Both the position numbers and the translations under genes were made by a program. Below, one piece after another: positions 30,083 through 37,611 of a stretch of 64,000 nucleotides of DNA. A model generated the notes under the pieces. That model was not told where the DNA came from. It saw nothing but the letters and a program-made list of their open reading frames with translations, and made no database searches. The stretch is from contig NZ_JAKKOT010000008.1 of NCBI RefSeq assembly GCF_021739025.1, forward strand, positions 124,001 through 188,000. Reading direction: 5' to 3'. Each line of letters opens with the position of its first letter. Within the stretch, counting starts at the first letter, position 1. The stretch comes from Gordonia liuliyuniae. GTDB lineage: Bacteria; Actinomycetota; Actinomycetes; Mycobacteriales; Mycobacteriaceae.

Positions 30083-30613
30083 TCAGTTGACCTCCCAACG
30101 GTCGTTCGTACCGCCCGCGGAGACGGAGTATGTGAGGGGCCGCGTCGCCCCGCCGTCGTTGACCACCGTGCATTGGAACGTCGATCCCGCGGTCAACGCT
30201 TTGACGTCCTCACCGCAGTTCACGGTGACACTCCCGCCGAGTTGATCCGCGACTGGCTGTGCGAGTTGCTTTGCGACAGTGGGCATGTCGTACAGCAGGT
30301 CGTCAGTGGTCAGCTTGAATCCGCCGTCGTCGTCGGTGATCGCGATCTGCGTACGAACCTTCGCGCCGTCGATGTCGGCCACGCACGTGAACGCGGTGCC
30401 GGTCGTGATCTCGCTCTCCGGATAGTCGCACTCGTAGGTGGAGACGGTCCGGCCGGTGTTCGCGTAGTCGTCGTCGATCTCCGAGACGGCCCTCTCCTCG
30501 AAGGCACTCCGGTCGAAACCGTTGTCGCCTACGCTCACCGAGGCGCTGCACGCGGCGAGGAGGGGGAGTGCGGCGAGGGCTGCGATGGCGGCGGCGGGAC
30601 GCAGGTGGCTCAT
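30083..30613 (-). CDS. DUF4333-type lipoprotein
   Basis: 176 aa from ATG 30613. The signal peptide ends in the lipobox LLAAC (Cys22). Two similar domains of about 70 residues follow, each with one Cys pair and the pattern V-x-C-x-x-x-(V/I), as in the actinobacterial DUF4333 family. Function unknown; it is anchored outside the membrane. It is divergent from the SHOCT gene, and a CRP-like site lies in the shared promoter region. Confidence 0.83.
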   Translation of the reverse strand: MSHLRPAAAIAALAALPLLAACSASVSVGDNGFDRSAFEERAVSEIDDDYANTGRTVSTYECDYPESEITTGTAFTCVADIDGAKVRTQIAITDDDGGFKLTTDDLLYDMPTVAKQLAQPVADQLGGSVTVNCGEDVKALTAGSTFQCTVVNDGGATRPLTYSVSAGGTNDRWEVN

Positions 30614-30621
30614 ACCCGGCA

Positions 30622-30633
30622 AGAATATTCTTC
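30622..30633. promoter_or_regulatory. 12-bp perfect AT-rich palindrome upstream of the DUF4333 lipoprotein
   Basis: AAGAATATTCTT is a perfect palindrome 9 bp upstream of the DUF4333 start, in AT-rich sequence unusual for this genome. It could be a repressor site or overlap the -10 region. Confidence 0.4.
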
Positions 30634-30639
30634 ACGGAA

Positions 30640-30655
30640 GTGATTTGTGTCACTA
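30640..30655. promoter_or_regulatory. CRP/GlxR-like operator
   Basis: AGTGATTTGTGTCACT has the core GTGA-N6-TCAC, the half-site spacing of CRP-family cAMP receptors (GlxR/Cmr in Actinobacteria). It lies 27 bp upstream of the DUF4333 gene and 138 bp upstream of the SHOCT gene. Confidence 0.55.
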
Positions 30656-30792
30656 TGGCGATTTGTCCGTCGATCGGATGACTGTCGCAGAACTGTGGTG
30701 ATCGTGGGTCGCCGGTTGTGGCTGAACGGCGCTATTGCCTTCTCCTGGCGCGATAGGATTGCATTCCCGACATTTGAGAAAGGTGCACGAAA

Positions 30793-31182
30793 GTGGACTG
30801 GAGTTCGTTCTGGGGTGTGCTGTGGTACACCATCGTGATTTTTGCTTTCATCGCATATCTGATCGTCTTGTTCATGATCCTGACCGACCTGTTCCGCGAC
30901 CACAAGCTGGGTGCGGGTTGGAAGGTCCTGTGGATCATCGCGCTGGTGATCTTCCCGTATCTGACGGCGTTCGTGTACATCCTCGCGCGCGGCCCCGGGA
31001 TGAACGATCGGAACCACGCGGCAGCTGTCGCCGCTCACCGGGCGCAGGAGGAGTACATCCAGCATGCCGCGGGCCAGACGTCGCCTGCGCACCAGATCGC
31101 GACCGCGAAGTCGCTGCTCGACGCCGGAGTCGTGACGCCGGAGGAGTACGAGACTCTCAAGGCCAAGGCGCTCGCTGCCTGA
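30793..31182 (+). CDS. Small membrane protein with PLDc_N-like and SHOCT domains
   Basis: 129 aa from GTG 30793. Two membrane helices (about residues 7-30 and 43-65) form a PLDc_N-like region. A basic linker follows, then a C-terminal SHOCT domain (IATAKSLLDAGVVTPEEYETLKAKAL). SHOCT modules are short C-terminal oligomerisation motifs. Exact role unknown. A 14-bp hairpin lies 31 bp after the stop. Confidence 0.8.
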   Translation: MDWSSFWGVLWYTIVIFAFIAYLIVLFMILTDLFRDHKLGAGWKVLWIIALVIFPYLTAFVYILARGPGMNDRNHAAAVAAHRAQEEYIQHAAGQTSPAHQIATAKSLLDAGVVTPEEYETLKAKALAA

Positions 31183-31212
31183 CCGGCCCCGCTGGCTGGT
31201 AGTGCCCTGCGG

Positions 31213-31246
31213 CAGGCCCGGACGGAGATTGTTCCGTCCGGGCCTG
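31213..31246 (+). terminator. Hairpin after the SHOCT gene
   Basis: A perfect 14-bp stem (31213-31226 with 31233-31246) has a GATTGT loop. No T-tract follows. Its position after a stop codon supports a terminator role. Confidence 0.65.
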
Positions 31247-31368
31247 TCCGTCTGTCGTGACGTGTACACCCGGTCGGTCGAACGATCGTGTGTGCGCCGT
31301 GGTCGGCGGTTCGGACCGATACTCTGGGATCGGACCGAACACCGCGCTCCGCGAGAAGGGACCTGTCC

Positions 31369-32244
31369 ATGGCGACCCGTATCGACAGCTGGATCTGGGC
31401 GATCCGACTGACGAAGACCCGCTCAGCCGCGGGCGCCGCATGCCGGGGCGGCCACGTCCGGCTCAACGGGGCCACCGCCAAACCGTCTGCGACCGTCGCG
31501 GTCGGCGACCGAGTGAGTGTGCGCCAGGGTTCACGCGAACGGATCGTCGAAGTGACCGGCCTGATCAACAAACGGGTGTCGGCGGCCGTCGCCGCGCAGA
31601 ACTATGTCGACCACAGTCCTCCGCCTCCTCCCCGCGAAGTGATCGCGTCGATTCCGCGCCGCGAAGCCGGAGCGGGCAGGCCGACCAAACGTGAACGGCG
31701 TGAACTCGACCGCTTTCGCCGCGGGTCGATGCTCGTTGTGGCCGCGATCGCGGTGCTCGGCCTGTCGGCGTGCGGTAGCGATGGAACGTCCGACGCGGTC
31801 GACTCGACTCCCGAACCTAAGACGGGGACCGGTCCCGACTTCGACCGATGCGGCGGTCTCACCACTGACGACGTCGTCTCGATCAGCCGACTCGGCGGCC
31901 TCACCCAGGTCATCGACAACCCGTCGGCCTGCGAATGGCGGCGCGGCGCGACCAGCGCGCCGTCCGTGTCGTTCAACTGGTACCGGGGGTCGCCCATCGG
32001 GCGCGAGCGGGGAACCGAACAGCTGCAACGCGATGTGACACAGGATTACGAGGTCGACGGACAGTCCGGTTTCATCGCCCGCCATGGGAACATCTGCGAG
32101 ACCGGCATCGGATGGGACGCCGACTTCATCGAGATCTCGGTGATGTCCGCATCCGCGGACGGTACCGCGTCGATGACTACCGATCAGACGTGTGAAGTGA
32201 CGAAACGGCTCACCGAGAAGGTCGTGAGAGGAGCGTCCTCGTGA
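31369..32244 (+). CDS. S4 RNA-binding domain (Hsp15/HslR-like) fused in frame to a DUF3558 lipoprotein
   Basis: 291 aa from ATG 31369, with GAGAAGGGA upstream. Residues 1-119 are a complete S4/Hsp15-like protein: the S4 motif (RIDSWIWAIRLTKTRSAAGA, then CRGGHVRLNG) and the basic tail GRPTKRERRELDRFRR at which such proteins usually end. Without a stop the frame continues into a hydrophobic stretch and lipobox (MLVVAAIAVLGLSAC, residues 121-135) and a DUF3558 domain. An internal ATG at 31729 could start the lipoprotein separately, but that signal peptide would lack basic residues. It is a real fusion, a recent stop-codon loss or a sequence error. The stop overlaps the next gene (GTGA). Confidence 0.78.
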   Translation: MATRIDSWIWAIRLTKTRSAAGAACRGGHVRLNGATAKPSATVAVGDRVSVRQGSRERIVEVTGLINKRVSAAVAAQNYVDHSPPPPPREVIASIPRREAGAGRPTKRERRELDRFRRGSMLVVAAIAVLGLSACGSDGTSDAVDSTPEPKTGTGPDFDRCGGLTTDDVVSISRLGGLTQVIDNPSACEWRRGATSAPSVSFNWYRGSPIGRERGTEQLQRDVTQDYEVDGQSGFIARHGNICETGIGWDADFIEISVMSASADGTASMTTDQTCEVTKRLTEKVVRGASS

Positions 32245-32795
32245 GGGGGAACCGGGCCCGCCGGGTCGTCGCCGCATCGGCGGTCGCCGTCGCCGCGGTC
32301 GTCGGTGTCGGCGCGTGCAGCGTGGACGGCACTCCGGTGCGTGAAGGGCGTGACGTCGGCACCGACACCGGCCACGTCGACACCGACAAGTTCGAGAACC
32401 TCCTCGCCGAATGCGAGATCCTGCCGTCGAACCAGATCGCCGAAGCCGTCGGCGGCGCTGTCGCCGACCCGAGCTTCTTCGGTGCCAACTGTCGCTGGAC
32501 TGTGCTGGGGACGAACACCGCCGAGGTGATGTTCAACTGGTTCGAGTGGGGGTCGTACAACCATGAGAAGGACACCGCCAAGCGGCTGGGTTTCACCACC
32601 GAGAACGTCGAAGTGCGCAGCCAGGCCGCCTTTACCGCACGGGACCCGAAACGGCCGAACGTCTGCGGCGTGACTGCGAAAGCACCGAGCGGCGGCGTCT
32701 ACACGTGGTGGGTTGAGCCATCCGGCACGCCGGCGGGCGACGCCTGCGACGCGCCCATCAAACTGATGGAACTCATTCTGACGGGTGCGTTCTGA
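32241..32795 (+). CDS. DUF3558 lipoprotein
   Basis: 184 aa from GTG 32241, overlapping the preceding stop. A basic n-region (MRGNRARR), a hydrophobic core and the lipobox VGAC (Cys26) show export and lipid attachment. The rest is a DUF3558 domain with conserved cysteines (LLAECEILP, GANCRWTV, CDAPIKLMELI). It looks like a tandem paralogue of the lipoprotein half of the upstream fusion gene. Function unknown. Confidence 0.85.
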   Translation: MRGNRARRVVAASAVAVAAVVGVGACSVDGTPVREGRDVGTDTGHVDTDKFENLLAECEILPSNQIAEAVGGAVADPSFFGANCRWTVLGTNTAEVMFNWFEWGSYNHEKDTAKRLGFTTENVEVRSQAAFTARDPKRPNVCGVTAKAPSGGVYTWWVEPSGTPAGDACDAPIKLMELILTGAF

Positions 32796-32805
32796 GGGTC
32801 GCGCT

Positions 32806-33633
32806 CTAAAGGGCCGCGTTCGCAAGGGTCGTGACTGAGACGGTCGAGGCCACGGCGAGCGCGCCGTCGTCGTCGGGGACCAAGATCCACATCAGCAGGC
32901 GCTCGCCGTCCCGGGAGCGGCGGACGGTGACCGGCGTGGCCGGCGCGATCGGTCGCAGGTACTCGATCACTGCTCGGTGCGGACCGTCGATCAGATCGGG
33001 GTGATCGACGAGCTCATCCTCGACGATCTCGAGGTACGCCGCGTTGTTCAGATGCTTGAACGGATCGAAATCAGTGATCCGCAGGACGTGTTCGCGATCG
33101 GGGAGATCGATGTCCTCGACACTCGGAGCGGTCCCCGGGTTCATCGACTTCCACCGCAGGCGGTGCTCGTCGGTCATCTGCACGAGGAGGTCGAGGGCAC
33201 CGTCGCTGATCCGCGACGGCATTCCCGAAGCGTTGACGTTGATCCAGAACGCCTCGGTCTCGACGAGTCCGTTCGGTCGGGGTTCCGGATTGAACCGGTT
33301 GGTCTGCGTCTCGCCGACGATGCGCACGCGCATGTTGGTCCACCGCGTGGAGAGGGCGCCGCACCACCGTTCCATTCGGAGATCGGACGGCCAGGTGAGG
33401 GGTTCGATCACATCGATGACGGTGCGGCGGATGATCCAGAACGGGTCGGTGTCGGCGAATGTGACGGCAGCGATGTTGTCGTTCGCGACGTCCTGTAGGT
33501 AGCGCGCCACGCCGTCCAATCGGACGCGCATGTCCTGGTCGACGTCACCGGTGCGGACACGGTACTCGCCTGCGAAGAATCGCGCACCGGACTTCCGTTC
33601 GCTCAGCGGCCCGTACTCGCCGGTGCTGGTCAC
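32806..33633 (-). CDS. Acyl-ACP thioesterase (FatA/FatB-like double hotdog)
   Basis: 275 aa. N-terminal hotdog starts FFAGEYRVRTGDVDQDMRVRLDGVARYLQD; the second includes ITDFDPFKHLNNAAYLEIVEDEL, where HLNNAAYL is the family's catalytic Asn/His-type segment. It would release fatty acids from acyl carrier protein or a related thioester. It is convergent with the DUF3558 gene (10-bp gap) and divergent from fprB. A KstR-like box lies about 95 bp upstream. Confidence 0.87.
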   Translation of the reverse strand: MTSTGEYGPLSERKSGARFFAGEYRVRTGDVDQDMRVRLDGVARYLQDVANDNIAAVTFADTDPFWIIRRTVIDVIEPLTWPSDLRMERWCGALSTRWTNMRVRIVGETQTNRFNPEPRPNGLVETEAFWINVNASGMPSRISDGALDLLVQMTDEHRLRWKSMNPGTAPSVEDIDLPDREHVLRITDFDPFKHLNNAAYLEIVEDELVDHPDLIDGPHRAVIEYLRPIAPATPVTVRRSRDGERLLMWILVPDDDGALAVASTVSVTTLANAAL

Positions 33634-33706
33634 GTCGGGGGCCTCCTAGGGGGCGGCGGGGTGGCGCGTAATCTCGGGTCCACTATCCTCCGGTGTGACG
33701 CATTAC

Positions 33707-33721
33707 GCTATTCTCAATAGC
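33707..33721. promoter_or_regulatory. Inverted repeat GCTATT-CTC-AATAGC between the thioesterase and fprB
   Basis: Two perfect 6-bp arms around CTC lie in the divergent intergenic region, 6 bp from the KstR-like box. Either a regulator site or part of the promoter. Confidence 0.4.
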
Positions 33722-33726
33722 AAAAC

Positions 33727-33740
33727 TAGAACACGTTCAC
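33727..33740 (-). promoter_or_regulatory. KstR-like box between acyl-ACP thioesterase and fprB
   Basis: Minus-strand GTGAACGTGTTCTA has the same AACGTGTTCTA core as the SRPBCC box, but the first base departs from the TNNAACNNGTTNNA consensus. It is 94 bp upstream of the thioesterase and 37 bp upstream of fprB, so it could affect either. Confidence 0.42.
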
Positions 33741-33777
33741 CCTGTGGATCGCCGGTTTCGGCATGAAGGAAGACCAG

Positions 33778-35442
33778 ATGGCGCACGTTATCACCCGCCC
33801 TTGCTGCAATGACGGCTCTTGCGTCGCAGTGTGTCCGGTGAACTGTATTCATCCGACGCCGGACGAACCGGACTTTCTGACCGCGGAAATGCTGTACATC
33901 GATCCCGAGACATGTATCGACTGCGGTGCGTGTATCGACGAATGCCCGGTTGAGGCGATCGTTCCCGACGACCAGCTCGAAGAGTCGGACGAACCGTATC
34001 TTCAGATCAACGCGGACTACTACAAGGACCACGACGCAGACGGTGGCCTGGTGAAGCATCCCAAGCCCCCGCAGCTGCCCGAGGGTGAGGAACTGCGGGT
34101 CGCGATCGTCGGGGCCGGTCCGGCCGCGTTCTACGCGGCCGAGGAGCTGGTCAAGAAGCGGCAGGTGCAGGTGCACATGTTCGACCGGCTGCCCACCCCG
34201 TACGGACTGGTGCGCGCGGGGGTGGCCCCCGACCACGCCAAGACCAAAGGCGTCGAGTCGACCTTCGCGGCCGTCGAGAAGAAGGGCAACTTCACCTACC
34301 ACCTGAACGTCGAGGTCGGTCCGCATGTGACCTCCGACGAGCTGCGCGAGCGCTTCGGCGCGGTGCTGTACGCGGTCGGCGCTGCGCACGATCGACGTCT
34401 CGGCATCGCGGGCGAGGAACTGCCCGGATCGATCGCCGCAACCGACTTCGTCGCCTGGTACAACGGGCATCCCGATCACGCGGGCCGGGTGTTCGACCTC
34501 TCGTCCGAGCGGGTCGTCATCGTCGGAAACGGCAATGTCGCGCTCGACGTCGCCCGCATTCTGGTGACCGATCCCGATCAGCTCGCCCGCACCGACATCG
34601 CCGATCACGCCCTCGCCGCGCTGCGCGAATCGGCCGTCCGCGAAGTCGTCGTGCTGGCGCGACGCGGCGTCGAGCACGGTGCGTTCACCAACAGCGAGTT
34701 CCTGTCGCTCGGCGAACTCGACGGTGTCGACATCGTGATGCCCGAAGAACTCACGCTGTCCGACGAGGCGGCCGCCGCGGACGCCGACGGCTCCCTGGAC
34801 TCGGTCAAGGCCACCAAGATCCGACTCGCCCGCGAGTTCGCCGAGAAGTCGGTCGGCGGCGCTGACCGTCGGATCGTGTTCGAATTCTTGACCTCGCCGA
34901 CCGCGATCGTCGGCTCCGACGGCGTCGAGACGGTGCAGTACGTCCGCAACCGGTACGTCGACGGAACGACGATCGAGCCGACCGACGACACCGGCGAGAT
35001 CGCGACCGGACTCGTGGTCCGATCGGTCGGTTACCGCGGGAACCCCGTCGACGGCTTGCCGTTCGACGAGCAGCGCGCCGTCGTCCCCAGCGCAGACGCG
35101 CGCGTACTCGACGCTCCGGACGGCGAACCGATACCCGGCCTCTACGTCGCAGGCTGGATCCGGCGCGGACCCACCGGAGGCATCGGCCGCAACCGGTACT
35201 GCGGCGAGGAAGCGGCCAAGGCCGTGCTCGCCGACTTCGCGCACGGAGTGCTTCCGGCTCCGAGCGCGAGCACCGACGACCTCGCCGACCTCGTCGCGTC
35301 GCGCGGAGCCAACCGCATCGACCTCGCCGGGTGGAAGGCGATCGATGCCGCCGAGAAGGGGGCGGGCAAGGCCGCAGGTCGCCGCCGCATCAAGATCGTG
35401 TCTGTGACCGACCTGGAGCAGGCCGCGGGGGACAACGCGTGA
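33778..35442 (+). CDS. fprB: Ferredoxin--NADP reductase FprB, with N-terminal ferredoxin domain
   Basis: 554 aa from ATG 33778 (MAHVITRPCC); an in-frame ATG at 33763 adds five residues. Residues 1-60 are a bacterial-type ferredoxin with two cysteine clusters (CCNDGSCVAVCPVNC and CIDCGACIDECP). The rest is an adrenodoxin-reductase-like FAD/NADP module: VAIVGAGPAAFYAAEEL binds FAD, VVIVGNGNVALDVARIL binds NADP and GWIRRGPTGGIGRNR is near the C-terminus. It matches mycobacterial FprB. It moves electrons between NADPH and iron-sulphur carriers, possibly including the cytochrome P450s of this window. Its stop overlaps the glycosyltransferase start. Confidence 0.93.
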   Translation: MAHVITRPCCNDGSCVAVCPVNCIHPTPDEPDFLTAEMLYIDPETCIDCGACIDECPVEAIVPDDQLEESDEPYLQINADYYKDHDADGGLVKHPKPPQLPEGEELRVAIVGAGPAAFYAAEELVKKRQVQVHMFDRLPTPYGLVRAGVAPDHAKTKGVESTFAAVEKKGNFTYHLNVEVGPHVTSDELRERFGAVLYAVGAAHDRRLGIAGEELPGSIAATDFVAWYNGHPDHAGRVFDLSSERVVIVGNGNVALDVARILVTDPDQLARTDIADHALAALRESAVREVVVLARRGVEHGAFTNSEFLSLGELDGVDIVMPEELTLSDEAAAADADGSLDSVKATKIRLAREFAEKSVGGADRRIVFEFLTSPTAIVGSDGVETVQYVRNRYVDGTTIEPTDDTGEIATGLVVRSVGYRGNPVDGLPFDEQRAVVPSADARVLDAPDGEPIPGLYVAGWIRRGPTGGIGRNRYCGEEAAKAVLADFAHGVLPAPSASTDDLADLVASRGANRIDLAGWKAIDAAEKGAGKAAGRRRIKIVSVTDLEQAAGDNA

Positions 35443-36902
35443 GCGCCGGCGACGACCGGTTGCGGATCGCGCTGCTCTCGTACCGCAGCAAACCGCACTG
35501 CGGAGGTCAGGGCGTCTACGTCCGGCATCTGGCGCGTGAGATCGCGCTGCTCGGTCACGACGTCGAGATCTTCTCCGGCCAGCCGTACCCCGACCTCGAC
35601 GAGTCGGCGCTCGACGCGGGCGTCACCTTGACGAAAGTGCCGAGCCTGGATCTGTTCGGCGAACCGGACCCGTTCCGGACCCCGAAGCCGCGCGAGTTCC
35701 GGGACTGGATCGACGTCGTCGAGGTCGCCCAGATGTGGACCGCCGCATTCGGTGAGCCGCTCACGTTCAGCCTTCGAGTATCCCGGCTGCTGCGCAGTCG
35801 TCGCCGGGCCGCACTGGCGGCAGGCGACTCGACCGGCGGCTTCGACGTCGTCCACGACAACCAGTGTCTCGGCTACGGCCTCCTGTCGGTCAAGCGCGCA
35901 GGCTTCCCGCTCGTCGCCACGATCCACCATCCGATCACCCGCGACCGCGCCCTCGCAGTGCGGGCCGCCAAGGGCGTCAAGAAGATCAGCGCCTGGCGCT
36001 GGCATTCGTTCCTGGCCATGCAGGGACGCGTGGCCCGGCGGATCCCGTCACTGCTGACGGTCTCGCGCAGCAGCGAAGAGGACATCCGCAGCGCGTTCAA
36101 AGTCCGTGAGGACTCGTTGGCGACGATCCCGCTCGGCGTCGACACCGAGGTGTTCGCACCGCGCACCGAACGCGCCCCGGGGCACATCGTGTGCGTCGCG
36201 AGCGCTGATGCACCGCTCAAGGGCGTCTCGTACCTGTTGGAAGCGGTGGCCAAGGTTGCCGCCGAGCAGCCGGTGCACCTGACACTCGTGTCCAAACTCG
36301 ACTCGGACGGCCCGTCGGCCGCGCTCATCGACGAACTGTCGATCGCCGACAAGGTGTCAGTCGTGTCGGGCATCGACGACGACGAGCTCGCACGTGTTCT
36401 GGCTAGCGCTGAGATCGCCTGTGTCCCATCGTTGTACGAGGGATTCTCGCTGCCGGCCGTCGAAGCCATGAGCTGTGGGACCCCGTTGGTGGCGACCCGA
36501 GCCGGAGCGATCCCCGAGGTGGTCGGCGAGGCCGAAGAAGCGGCGGTGCTCGTCGACGCGGGCGATGCCGGACAGCTGGCGCAAGCGTTCCTGCGTCTGT
36601 TCGACGACCCGGACCTGCGCGATCGACTCGGCCGTGGCGGCCGGGAACGCGTGCTGACGAAGTACAGCTGGTCGGCGGTCGCCGCCGCCACCGTCGAGCG
36701 GTACCGCGCGGCGATCGAATCGACTCGAGGAAATTCTCCTGGCGCCGATTCCCCTGGCGCCGATTCCCCTGGAGTCGATGTCACTGGCGCCGATTCCCCT
36801 GGAGTCGATGTCGCCGGAGTCGATGTCACTGGAGTTATTGCCACTGGGGGTATTGCCACTGAGGGTATTGCCACTGGGGGACAGAAGGGAACATTATGCT
36901 GA
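35439..36902 (+). CDS. Glycosyltransferase family 4 protein with repetitive C-terminal tail
   Basis: 487 aa from GTG 35439, overlapping the fprB stop (GTGA). A GT-B fold: the N-terminal half starts RIALLSYRSKPHCGGQGVYV, with the glycine loop that binds the acceptor side. The C-terminal half has the family-4 donor-site motif PSLYEGFSLPAVEAMSCGTP. The last 55 residues are a low-complexity tail made of five-residue repeats (GADSP, GVDVT and GGIAT types) encoded by a 15-bp minisatellite. Sugar and acceptor unknown. The stop lies beyond the start of the next gene (7-bp overlap), so the two are coupled. Confidence 0.9.
   Translation: MSAGDDRLRIALLSYRSKPHCGGQGVYVRHLAREIALLGHDVEIFSGQPYPDLDESALDAGVTLTKVPSLDLFGEPDPFRTPKPREFRDWIDVVEVAQMWTAAFGEPLTFSLRVSRLLRSRRRAALAAGDSTGGFDVVHDNQCLGYGLLSVKRAGFPLVATIHHPITRDRALAVRAAKGVKKISAWRWHSFLAMQGRVARRIPSLLTVSRSSEEDIRSAFKVREDSLATIPLGVDTEVFAPRTERAPGHIVCVASADAPLKGVSYLLEAVAKVAAEQPVHLTLVSKLDSDGPSAALIDELSIADKVSVVSGIDDDELARVLASAEIACVPSLYEGFSLPAVEAMSCGTPLVATRAGAIPEVVGEAEEAAVLVDAGDAGQLAQAFLRLFDDPDLRDRLGRGGRERVLTKYSWSAVAAATVERYRAAIESTRGNSPGADSPGADSPGVDVTGADSPGVDVAGVDVTGVIATGGIATEGIATGGQKGTLC
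36741..36875 (+). repeat. Nine tandem 15-bp repeats at the 3' end of the glycosyltransferase gene
   Basis: Nine consecutive 15-bp units run from 36741. GGCGCCGATTCCCCT occurs three times and GGAGTCGATGTCACT twice. The others are related variants that drift towards GGTATTGCCACT. A shortened unit precedes them (36729-36740). The array ends 20 bp before the next gene's start, and the frame is preserved throughout. Confidence 0.95.
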
Positions 36903-37609
36903 CGGTCGATTTCGATCGACTCAAAGTCGGTCCGGGAGTACGCGCGATCGACATCGGCGCCGGACAAGGACGGCACTCGTACGAGATGCTGCGTCGCGGC
37001 GCCGAGGTGACGGCGTTCGACATGAGTGCATCCGACATGGCCGACGTCTCCGAGATGTTCGGGGCGCTGGTCGCGGCGGGCGAAGTCCCTGAGTCGGGGA
37101 ACGCGGACACTCGTACCGGCGACGCTCTCGGTCTGCCGTACGACGACGCCTCGTTCGACGTGGTGCTGATGTCGGAGATCCTCGAACACATCCCCGACGA
37201 CGAGTCGGCGATCGCCGAGATGGTCCGCATTCTCAAGCCGGGCGGCCTGGCTGCGGTCACCGTTCCGAGGTTCTGGCCGGAGAAGATCTGCTGGGCGCTG
37301 TCGGACGAGTATCACGAGGTCGAAGGCGGGCACGTCCGCATCTACAAGGCGTCGGAGTTGGCGGCCAAGCTCCAGGCCGCGGGCCTGGAAGTGACCGGCA
37401 CTGATCATGCGCACGCGCTCCACGCGCCGTACTGGTGGCTCAAGTGCGCCGTCGGCGTGGAGAACGACGGCAACCCCCTGATCAAGGGCTATCACAAGCT
37501 GCTCGTCTGGGACATGATGAGCAAGCCGTGGGTGACGCGTGTGGGCGAGCAATTGCTCAATCCGCTCGTCGGCAAATCGGTCGCCATCTATCTGCGTAAA
37601 CCGGAATAG
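36896..37609 (+). CDS. Class I SAM-dependent methyltransferase
   Basis: 237 aa from ATG 36896; GAAGGGA is 5 nt upstream. Motif I is VRAIDIGAGQGRHSYEML. The acidic residue after beta-2 is in VTAFDMSASDM. FDVVLMSEILEHIPDDESAI and LKPGGLAAVTVPRFWPE are motif IV/post-motif features of the UbiE-like (Methyltransf_11) group. It lies between the glycosyltransferase and the barrel protein, so the three probably act on one molecule. Confidence 0.9.
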   Translation: MLTVDFDRLKVGPGVRAIDIGAGQGRHSYEMLRRGAEVTAFDMSASDMADVSEMFGALVAAGEVPESGNADTRTGDALGLPYDDASFDVVLMSEILEHIPDDESAIAEMVRILKPGGLAAVTVPRFWPEKICWALSDEYHEVEGGHVRIYKASELAAKLQAAGLEVTGTDHAHALHAPYWWLKCAVGVENDGNPLIKGYHKLLVWDMMSKPWVTRVGEQLLNPLVGKSVAIYLRKPE

Positions 37610-37611
37610 GC

